IMG/VR virus record: IMGVR_UViG_3300047546_001385
Coordinates: 1-41,441 of that record
Direction: 5' to 3' (one strand)
Length of the DNA: 41,441 bases
Source of the DNA: a virus
The notes under the pieces are model-generated. The model ran no database searches and was not told where the DNA came from. It saw only the letters and a list, made by a program, of their open reading frames with translations. The translations under genes were made by a program, and so were the position numbers. Shown here piece by piece: positions 1 through 4,527 of this stretch (positions are counted from its first letter, which is position 1; each line of letters opens with the position of its first letter).

Positions 1-220
1 TGGTGGTGGTGACGGGCCTGGGGCCTGTGTGATGGGTGCCACGGGCCCTGCAGCTGGGGTGTGGTGACGGGGTGGCAAGGGTGTGAGGCGTTGGCGAGGG
101 CTGGTGGTGACTGGGCTGCTGTGGTTGCGCTGCACTTGACTGTTGACAAGTGGCAATGGGGTGTGCAGGATGGTGATGCAGCTGCGTGATGCGGCTGTGA
201 TGCACCTTGTATTTGGACTG
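1..220. other. Left-end non-coding leader, G/T-rich
   Basis: No convincing gene starts before 221. The stretch is strongly G- and T-rich on the plus strand, with repeated short words (GGTGACGGG, GTGAGGCGT), and the same composition continues the last ~130 bases of the window. If the molecule is circularly permuted, the two ends would form one control region. It holds a 14-bp element at 143-156 and the CACCTTG leader at 203-209. A clear sigma-70 -10 box was not found. Confidence 0.5.
143..156 (+). promoter_or_regulatory. 14-bp TTGMCA-type element, copy 1
   Basis: TTGACAAGTGGCAA is an imperfect inverted repeat (TTGACA / TGGCAA), 64 bases before the first early start codon. It belongs to a family of about a dozen similar sites at gene boundaries. 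It could be a -35 box, a repressor site or a phage polymerase signal. Confidence 0.35.
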
Positions 221-724
221 ATGAGCACCACCACCACGCGCACCACCGCCTACCGGGAGCTCGTGCAGCAGTTCTGCCACTGCCTCGAGATCCGTCGCCG
301 TGATGACGGCAGCGCCTACTGGGCCGCGAATCACGAGTCCCGGCGCTGGGATGAGGAGTTCGAGTCTGTGATCCGGGAGCTGCACGATGGTGAGCTGCCG
401 AACGACTGGCGTTACGGCGAGATCGCTCGCATCGCTGGGGACCTGCTGGACCTGCTGCAGGAGGCTGAGCTGGCCGGTGAGGAGGATGCGTGCCCGACCG
501 ATCTCGCTGATGAGATCAAAAGCGAAGCCGATCCGTACCGCAGTGAGCTGCTGGCGTGGCTTGAGATCGGCGAGCGTTGGACGTCACGTGAACCCAGCGA
601 GATCGAACCGACCGGCGACGTGTACACGCTCGTGCAGCAGCTGATGACGCAGGAGCGCCAGTGGATGGCGCAGGAGCTGGCTTGGCAGTTTGAGCAGCTT
701 GCAAACGAGCGCTCAGCCTCTTAG
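221..724 (+). CDS. Hypothetical early protein, 167 aa
   Basis: First gene of the early block; I do not recognise its family. The protein is acidic and probably soluble and helical, with no signal peptide or membrane segment. The frame is open from 143, but I prefer ATG 221 (MSTTTTRTTAYRELV). It is preceded at 11 bases by the CACCTTG leader that stands in front of the next five early genes, and the codons before it look non-coding (runs of GTG/ATG repeats). There is no Shine-Dalgarno sequence. Its position at the edge of the genome, before the RNA polymerase gene, suggests early expression and a possible host-takeover role by analogy with T7 class I genes; that is inference only. Confidence 0.7.
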   Translation: MSTTTTRTTAYRELVQQFCHCLEIRRRDDGSAYWAANHESRRWDEEFESVIRELHDGELPNDWRYGEIARIAGDLLDLLQEAELAGEEDACPTDLADEIKSEADPYRSELLAWLEIGERWTSREPSEIEPTGDVYTLVQQLMTQERQWMAQELAWQFEQLANERSAS

Positions 725-734
725 TGGCCTTGCA

Positions 735-748
735 TTGCCACTCGGCAA
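735..748 (+). promoter_or_regulatory. 14-bp TTGCCA element, copy 2
   Basis: TTGCCACTCGGCAA is a near-perfect inverted repeat between the first two early genes. The longer context CATTGCCACT...CAACAGTCAA also occurs, inverted, around copy 1 (about 134-160), so the two genes are bracketed by related sequences. Confidence 0.4.
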
Positions 749-780
749 CAGTCAACACTGCACGCCTTGTATTTGATCCG

Positions 781-1014
781 ATGACACGCCTCGAACTGCT
801 GCACACCATCCAAGACAACGCCAAGGCTTTGCCTCTGACAGATGCGGTCTCACTTGTGGCCGGCCGCCTGGGAGATCTCGGCAACGCCTGGCAAGCGCCT
901 GAGGTTCTTGCCGCCTGGGAACGATTCACACAGGAGCTCGAATACTGCCTCTGGACTGAGGCGCAACTGCCAGATAAGGCCGAACTGCAGCCGGAGGAGA
1001 TCACCGATTGCTGA
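781..1014 (+). CDS. Hypothetical early protein, 77 aa
   Basis: Small acidic protein of unknown function with no recognised domain, predicted helical (MTRLELLHTIQDNAKAL...). The frame is open from GTG 724, but ATG 781 is preferred: it lies 11 bases after the leader GCCTTGTATTTGATCC, which closely matches the leader of the preceding gene. Its stop codon TGA leads into the first repeated hairpin module. It belongs to the early small-gene cluster and probably shares regulation with its neighbours through the common leader. Confidence 0.65.
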   Translation: MTRLELLHTIQDNAKALPLTDAVSLVAGRLGDLGNAWQAPEVLAAWERFTQELEYCLWTEAQLPDKAELQPEEITDC

Positions 1015-1099
1015 GCCCTGACGCTCCTACTGAGGCCCTGCGGGGCCTCTCTAGGGGCCTCACAACAGCCCCAATCGTGAACCTTGCAACTGCAAACAA
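1012..1099 (+). repeat. Early intergenic module 1 (hairpin + leader)
   Basis: Begins at the TGA of the upstream gene and ends at the next ATG. It contains a perfect 7-bp stem GAGGCCC (1032-1038) / GGGCCTC (1043-1049) closed by TGCG, a UNCG-type tetraloop. This is followed by CTAGGGGCCTCA and then the leader ACCTTG 13 bases before the ATG. The module recurs at 1355-1433 and 1896-1975, and in a form lacking the hairpin at 1602-1637. No long T run follows the stem, so termination is not certain. Confidence 0.7.
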
Positions 1100-1357
1100 A
1101 TGACCAAAGCTCTTTATCGCACCATGGCTTACGGCTACCGCAGCGGTGAGCTGTTCACTCGCTACGGAATCTGCACCGATCGACTGGGCTACGCGCAGGG
1201 CTCCTACGAGGCCCTGGTGGGCGATCCCGAATACGACGGAGCAGTGCTGATCGAGGGCGAGGGCCCAACGTGGCGACTTGTCAGCCAGTGCGGCTTGCAC
1301 GATCACGAGGTGTGGCAGCCGCAGCGTGGCCTGTTCCGCATTGAAGCGATCGCCTGA
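1100..1357 (+). CDS. Hypothetical early protein, 85 aa
   Basis: Unknown function. It is rich in Tyr, Gly and Arg near the N-terminus (MTKALYRTMAYGYRSGEL) and has the look of a compact beta-rich small protein. ATG 1100 is the first start after repeated module 1, 13 bases from the CACCTTG-like leader. The stop is embedded in module 2. No transmembrane segment, signal peptide or metal-binding cysteine pattern is present. Confidence 0.65.
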   Translation: MTKALYRTMAYGYRSGELFTRYGICTDRLGYAQGSYEALVGDPEYDGAVLIEGEGPTWRLVSQCGLHDHEVWQPQRGLFRIEAIA

Positions 1358-1433
1358 CGCCCCTACGGAGGCCCTACGGGGCTTCCCTAGGAGCCTCATC
1401 GGCTCCCTATTTGCACACCTTGCAATGCCTGTC
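1355..1433 (+). repeat. Early intergenic module 2 (hairpin + leader)
   Basis: Same layout as module 1: TGACGCCCCTACG, then stem GAGGCCC (1368-1374), loop TACG (UNCG type), stem GGGCTTC (1379-1385) with one G-U pair, then CTAGGAGCCTCA. The leader TTGCACACCTTG follows, 11 bases before ATG 1434. Confidence 0.7.
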
Positions 1434-1604
1434 ATGACCGTGATTCTCCGAAAGCTCGACAAACAGGGCCAGCCCGTTGATCTGCTGATGAATGACGACA
1501 GGAGCCTGTCTCGTGCTGATCAGCAGCAGTGGGCTGCAGCGATGAACCGCTATCTGGTGAGCCAGGGGAGCCAGTTGCACGCCGTGTACTTGGTGAAGGC
1601 CTGA
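1434..1604 (+). CDS. Hypothetical early protein, 56 aa
   Basis: Short protein beginning MTVILRKLDKQGQPVDLL; function unknown. There are three in-frame possibilities. ATG 1434 is chosen over ATG 1425 because it keeps the 11-base distance from the CACCTTG leader (1416-1422) seen at the first two early genes, and the far longer open frame from 1278 overlaps the previous gene. The sequence is soluble, with a predicted helix rich in Gln and Ala. It ends in a shortened copy of the intergenic module. Confidence 0.55.
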   Translation: MTVILRKLDKQGQPVDLLMNDDRSLSRADQQQWAAAMNRYLVSQGSQLHAVYLVKA

Positions 1605-1637
1605 CGCTCTATTTGCACACCTTGTAACTGCCGAATC
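1602..1637 (+). repeat. Early intergenic module, hairpin-less form
   Basis: TGACGCTC runs directly into TATTTGCACACCTTG and the next ATG, 13 bases after CACCTTG (1618-1624). The two ends of the repeated module are kept while the hairpin is missing, as if a deletion had removed it. Confidence 0.55.
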
Positions 1638-1898
1638 ATGCCGAAACTCACCACCATCCCAGCCGCAACGCCAGTGCAGCTCTGGCCGGTCGAAATGGCT
1701 CCCAGCGCTCAGCTGATGGCCGACATACGGGCCGGGATTCGCCGGCTCGATGCCCTAGGCGCCACGGGGCACGCTGACTACTGGGTGCAGGAACTGCACC
1801 GCATTGATGGCCACCCAATCGAGCGCCGGTGGACGGCTGGCGCACTGCGGCTGATCGAGCGGGACGTGATCCAGGCCGAACTCGAAACCGGCGCCTGA
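1638..1898 (+). CDS. Hypothetical early protein, 86 aa
   Basis: Unknown function. The N-terminus is Pro/Ala/Thr-rich (MPKLTTIPAATPVQLWP). A helical, charged C-terminal half follows, with aromatic and His residues and the segment ADYWVQELHRIDGHPIERRW. ATG 1638 follows the shared leader by 13 bases. The stop TGA opens module 3. No membrane or secretion signal is visible. It is probably co-regulated with the other early genes. Confidence 0.65.
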   Translation: MPKLTTIPAATPVQLWPVEMAPSAQLMADIRAGIRRLDALGATGHADYWVQELHRIDGHPIERRWTAGALRLIERDVIQAELETGA

Positions 1899-1975
1899 CG
1901 GCTGCACTGAGGCCCTACGGGGCTTCTCTGCAGCCCTCACAAGCTGCTGTATCGCACACCTTGGATTGTTTTGAA
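1896..1975 (+). repeat. Early intergenic module 3 (hairpin + leader)
   Basis: TGACGGCTGCACT, stem GAGGCCC (1909-1915), loop TACG, stem GGGCTTC (1920-1926), then the leader CGCACACCTTGG 12 bases before ATG 1976. The hairpin core GAGGCCCTACGGGGCTTC is identical to that of module 2. Confidence 0.7.
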
Positions 1976-2152
1976 ATGTCTTATCACTCCTTTGCCACGC
2001 GGAAGCCCAAGAGGCTCACCATCACGGTCTCTTACATGACCTTTGAACGTGTCCAACAGCTCGCCATGGAGCAGGGTCGATCTGCCTCAAATTTGGCGTG
2101 CTATTTGATCGACAAAGGGCTGGAATTGATCAGGAAGGAGGGCTCACTGTGA
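1976..2152 (+). CDS. Small ribbon-helix-helix-like (CopG/Arc) protein, 58 aa
   Basis: The residues RLTITVSYMTFERVQQLA and the following QGRSASNLACYLIDKGLEL fit the beta-strand/helix/helix pattern of ribbon-helix-helix DNA-binding proteins: an alternating strand, then two amphipathic helices with a SxSNLA-type turn. Such proteins usually act as dimeric repressors that place the strand in the major groove. ATG 1976 follows intergenic module 3; the longer frame from 1829 overlaps the upstream gene and is rejected. The stop overlaps the GTG of the next gene (GTGA), which suggests translational coupling. The family assignment rests on pattern only; the target is unknown, but the neighbouring repeated leaders are candidates. 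Confidence 0.6.
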   Translation: MSYHSFATRKPKRLTITVSYMTFERVQQLAMEQGRSASNLACYLIDKGLELIRKEGSL

Positions 2153-2400
2153 AAAGTGCCGCAATTTGCTGCCTTTTGCTGTTGTCTGCTGCACCTTGTG
2201 CGGCGCAGATCGGGAACACCGACTGCAGCCAAGACGTGATGGGCAACTGGCAGTGCCGCAGCTTGAAAGGCAACTTTCAGCTGTACAAGAGCCCGTTCAA
2301 GCCGGATACCTGGGAGATGGTGCCGGCACCGGGCTCAGCGTCGCCCAGGTGCACGATCCGCAGGGATCTGCTGGGCAACGTCCAATCCACCTGCTACTGA
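2149..2400 (+). CDS. Small secreted protein with signal peptide, 83 aa
   Basis: GTG 2149 overlaps the preceding TGA (GTGA). Residues 1-20 (MKSAAICCLLLLSAAPCAAQ) form a classical Sec signal peptide: one Lys, a hydrophobic core and an Ala-X-Ala-like cleavage site. The mature part is about 63 aa with several Cys (DCSQD, WQCRS, PRCTI, STCY), compatible with two disulfides in an oxidising compartment such as the periplasm. The function is unknown. An early phage gene for an exported disulfide-rich protein could act in the envelope, for example in superinfection exclusion; that is conjecture. Confidence 0.65.
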   Translation: MKSAAICCLLLLSAAPCAAQIGNTDCSQDVMGNWQCRSLKGNFQLYKSPFKPDTWEMVPAPGSASPRCTIRRDLLGNVQSTCY

Positions 2401-2403
2401 CCC

Positions 2404-2580
2404 ATGGAACGTGATCTGAATCCAGCTGTGGCCGCTGCTGTTGAGCTGCTGGTGGCCCATGGCTGGCACTGGGTAGGCCGCGGCCTGCAGCCAGCAATCG
2501 ACGGCAAACAGGCCTACAAAATCGAGGCAAACATGCAATTTCTGCATAACCTTTTGCGCGAGGAGGCGCATCTGCTATGA
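2404..2580 (+). CDS. Hypothetical protein, 58 aa
   Basis: An ATG four bases after the previous stop opens a 58-codon frame (MERDLNPAVAAAVELLVAHG...) that ends in ATGA overlapping the next gene, typical of an operon. The content is helical and soluble: an Ala/Val/Leu helix, a WHWVGRGLQPA segment, and a second amphipathic helix near the C-terminus. The sequence GCGCGAGGAGGCGCA just before its end supplies the Shine-Dalgarno (GAGGAGG) for the downstream gene. Function unknown. Confidence 0.6.
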   Translation: MERDLNPAVAAAVELLVAHGWHWVGRGLQPAIDGKQAYKIEANMQFLHNLLREEAHLL

Positions 2581-2798
2581 AGACGAGCCGCTTCCATTGG
2601 GCGGGCCTTGCCACAGGACTACTGTTGTCCTGTGGCGCGATCAGTCTTGGCTGTCCTGAGTTCTTTACTGCTGAACACCTTGAAGCGCTTACTGGGAATC
2701 CATTTCCGACAAACTTCGTCTGGCGAGGAGCAACCTGGCATGTGGATGCCAGTGGACTTCCACTTCGGCCTGTATCGGAGCTACCAGCGGGTCCTTGA
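2577..2798 (+). CDS. Small exported or lipoprotein-like protein, 73 aa
   Basis: ATG 2577 overlaps the preceding TGA (ATGA) and has a good Shine-Dalgarno, GAGGAGG, about 11 bases upstream. The N-terminus MKTSRFHWAGLATGLLLSC has a basic start and a hydrophobic core ending at Cys, so it may be a signal peptide with a weak lipobox. The rest (residues 27-73) is short and contains NFVWRGATWHVD. Together with the gene at 2149 it gives two putatively exported small proteins in the early block. Function unknown. Confidence 0.55.
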   Translation: MKTSRFHWAGLATGLLLSCGAISLGCPEFFTAEHLEALTGNPFPTNFVWRGATWHVDASGLPLRPVSELPAGP

Positions 2799-2799
2799 A

Positions 2800-2940
2800 A
2801 TGCCGCTGCTGATGAGCCACAAGCTGGGGCAGCGGCACGTCGCGTTACAGCTCACTGCCACATTCCTGCTGCACGTAAGCATCATTATCGACTTACAAAA
2901 GGTGCAGTTAAACGGTGGCAAACATCATGCAGTGCGTTGA
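2800..2940 (+). CDS. Possible tiny protein, 46 aa
   Basis: ATG 2800 lies just after the previous stop and opens 46 codons (MPLLMSHKLGQRHVAL...) with a hydrophobic stretch around residues 17-31 (LQLTATFLLHVSIII), so it could be a one-pass membrane peptide. There is no Shine-Dalgarno. A longer version of this frame begins at 2608 inside the preceding gene and is less likely. Alternatively the stretch is simply the regulatory region in front of the MarR-like gene: it carries a copy of the 14-bp element near its end. Confidence 0.25.
   Translation: MPLLMSHKLGQRHVALQLTATFLLHVSIIIDLQKVQLNGGKHHAVR
2908..2921 (-). promoter_or_regulatory. 14-bp element, copy 3 (minus orientation)
   Basis: Reads TTGCCACCGTTTAA on the minus strand. 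It sits 58 bases before the MarR-like gene, in the region where a lysis/lysogeny control site would be expected. Confidence 0.35.
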
Positions 2941-2960
2941 CGTTGCCCTAGGTTGAGCTT

Positions 2961-2977
2961 TGACACATCAGTTGTCA
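2961..2977. promoter_or_regulatory. Putative MarR operator
   Basis: Inverted repeat TGACA-catcagt-TGTCA ends one base before the MarR ATG. MarR proteins commonly bind such short palindromes over their own promoter, so autoregulation is plausible. No Shine-Dalgarno sequence stands between the repeat and the start codon. Confidence 0.45.
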
Positions 2978-2978
2978 G

Positions 2979-3329
2979 ATGCGAAACCTTGAATCTCTTG
3001 TCAAAGCAATGCAGTTACTCAAGCAGGTGCACCCACAATTAAGGGTGTCGCAGGTTGAGTTCCTGCTCACCGTGGCTCAAAACCCCAACCGCTCTCAGTC
3101 CGAACTGGCCATCGAGTGCGGCTACACCCTCGCTGCTGTGTCCCGCCTGGTGGACACCATGGGCGAGACCGGCAGACGAGACGGAAAAGGCGGCGCCTTG
3201 GGCCTGCTCCAGGCCAAGCCCGATCCAAAAGACGACCGCTACATGCTCGTCTCGTTGACACCAAAAGGGAAGAACTTGATCAAACTCTTGGAGGAATTGA
3301 CCCTTGGCAGTAAGACAAGCGGGGACTAG
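2979..3329 (+). CDS. MarR-like winged-helix transcription regulator, 116 aa
   Basis: The protein fits a MarR-type winged helix-turn-helix: helix 1 (residues 1-15), SQVEFLLTVAQNP, then the HTH segment SELAIECGYTLAAVSRLVDTM with the recognition helix around AAVSRLVDT, a wing with DPKDDRYMLVSLTPKG, and a C-terminal helix. MarR proteins are dimeric DNA-binding repressors or activators. It lies directly upstream of the integrase and overlaps it by 26 bases, so the pair is probably one transcript. A role in controlling integration or lysogeny is inferred. At 116 aa it is shorter than most MarR proteins (about 140), so the dimerisation helices are reduced. ATG 2979 is chosen because the frame opens there right after the inverted repeat. 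Confidence 0.75.
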   Translation: MRNLESLVKAMQLLKQVHPQLRVSQVEFLLTVAQNPNRSQSELAIECGYTLAAVSRLVDTMGETGRRDGKGGALGLLQAKPDPKDDRYMLVSLTPKGKNLIKLLEELTLGSKTSGD

Positions 3330-4347
3330 GTGGAAAGCTTTTGCTGAACACCTAGGCAAAAGACAATCCAAAACATTTGACACCAAGTTAGAAGCTGAGC
3401 AATGGGAGGCCGCCACGCTTGCCATCTGGGGCAAGGAGGAGCGGGCTGAACGGGAGCGGGTTGAGGCCGCACCCAAGGGCTCAATGGGGGACCTGCTCCG
3501 GGTGGCCCAAGGCCTCGATTGGGCCGGGAAACATCAAGGCCAGGCCGAAGCGGCTGAACGCCTGATCCGCCTCCACTTCGGAGCGCGGACGCTGCCCTGC
3601 GAGATCGACGCTCGTGCGATCGACGACTTGGTGATCTGGCTGCGCAACAAAGGGCCCAACGGGAACGGCTGCAGCAATGCCTCTATCAACCGCTACCTGT
3701 CAGCCCTGAGCGTGCTGCTGAAGCGTGCCCAGCGGCTCGGCATGATCCAGGAGGTGCCGCTGTTCCCAGAGCGCCGGCTGCTCAAGGAGTCCGAACCGCG
3801 GGACCTAGTGCTGCCCGAGGAGTGGCTGGCTGAACTGCTGGACGTGATGGAGAAGAAGGAGCAGCGCCTTGAGGTGGCTGTGACCTTGTTCCTGTGGCAC
3901 ATGGGCTGCCGTGTGGGTGAGGCCCTGAAGCGTGGTGACAAGCCAGGCCTGCTCTGGGATCGGGTGAACCTCGAGCAAAAGTCCATCAGCTTCGTCAAAA
4001 CCAAGGGCTGTATGCCCCGGCGTCTGCCCATGCCGCGGCCAGTACAAGCACTGATGCGTCAGTTGCGCGGGCAGGATCCTGAGCGGGTGTTCCCGATCGC
4101 TTACCGCCCGTACCTCGATCACTACGGGGAAGCTGTGCACGAAGCCTGCGATCGGCTGGGCTTGAGCCCTTCTGTCCGGCAGGAATGGTGCGTCCACACG
4201 CTGCGTCACACCTGCCTAACCAACCTGGCCAGGAAGGGGTGGAACGCGAGCGCTATTCAACAGTGGGGTGGGCACAAATCGCTGCAGGTCACGCAGCGGT
4301 ACGTTCACCACTCAGCTATTGCGCTGGAGGAGCTCGTGGACTGTTAA
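3304..4347 (+). CDS. int: Tyrosine recombinase (phage integrase), 347 aa
   Basis: Catalyses site-specific strand exchange between attP and attB through a covalent 3'-phosphotyrosine intermediate. The N-terminal arm- and core-binding regions span about residues 1-170; the catalytic domain follows. Visible catalytic residues are Arg203 (GCRVGEAL), His298 and Arg301 (HTLRH), His324 (GGH) and the nucleophile Tyr333 (QRYVHH), so the set is complete. The start is TTG 3304, supported by GGAGG at 3290-3294, nine bases upstream, inside the end of the MarR gene. The stop lies in a copy of the 14-bp element. The tRNA-Leu-like segment 80-120 bases downstream is the expected attP. This suggests the phage can integrate or did so in its recent past, although most T7-like phages are strictly lytic. 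Confidence 0.93.
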   Translation: MAVRQAGTRWKAFAEHLGKRQSKTFDTKLEAEQWEAATLAIWGKEERAERERVEAAPKGSMGDLLRVAQGLDWAGKHQGQAEAAERLIRLHFGARTLPCEIDARAIDDLVIWLRNKGPNGNGCSNASINRYLSALSVLLKRAQRLGMIQEVPLFPERRLLKESEPRDLVLPEEWLAELLDVMEKKEQRLEVAVTLFLWHMGCRVGEALKRGDKPGLLWDRVNLEQKSISFVKTKGCMPRRLPMPRPVQALMRQLRGQDPERVFPIAYRPYLDHYGEAVHEACDRLGLSPSVRQEWCVHTLRHTCLTNLARKGWNASAIQQWGGHKSLQVTQRYVHHSAIALEELVDC

Positions 4348-4357
4348 ACGGTGTCCA
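4344..4357 (-). promoter_or_regulatory. 14-bp element, copy 4 (minus orientation)
   Basis: Reads TGGACACCGTTTAA on the minus strand and includes the integrase stop codon. It is one of three copies on this strand bracketing the MarR-int-attP segment. Confidence 0.3.
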
Positions 4358-4413
4358 GCGTGTGAGACTGAGTTGCGGGCCGCGCAACTACCACGCGCAA
4401 CTAAATCGCCCAA

Positions 4414-4507
4414 ATCCCAGTGGGAGCGTGCCGGAATTGGTAGACGGACTCGACTCAAAAGCGAGAGCTGGATTGCCACGAGTCAACTACCGCGCCACCA
4501 CTGGGAT
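4414..4507. repeat. 10-bp inverted repeat flanking the tRNA-like segment
   Basis: ATCCCAGTGG at 4414-4423 and its exact complement CCACTGGGAT at 4498-4507 enclose the tRNA-Leu-like sequence. These could be integrase arm sites, or a stem that presents the segment in RNA. Confidence 0.6.
4429..4465 (+). other. attP: Putative attP core: 5' half of tRNA-Leu(CAA)
   Basis: TGCCGGAATTGGTAGACGG is the D-arm signature of bacterial tRNA-Leu. It is followed by an anticodon arm with loop CTCAAAA (4454-4460, anticodon CAA). The 3' half does not form a normal T-arm (no TTCGA loop) and the acceptor strands do not pair, so this is a tRNA fragment and not a working tRNA gene. Temperate phages often carry such a piece as attP so that the host tRNA is rebuilt on integration, and the marine podovirus P-SSP7 is known to carry a tRNA-Leu match just after its integrase gene. 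The predicted host site is the tRNA-Leu(CAA) gene. Confidence 0.75.
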
Positions 4508-4527
4508 CCGCACTGAGATCCCTGAGA

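Noticed and set aside
2608-2940. 110-aa frame beginning MPQDYCCPVARS
   Set aside because: Overlaps most of the 2577-2798 gene in another frame; only its end (2800-2940) is kept, with low confidence.
4422-4500. A full tRNA-Leu gene after the integrase
   Set aside because: The D-arm and anticodon arm are good, but no T-arm with a TTCRA loop is present and the two acceptor strands do not pair; it is treated as an attP fragment.
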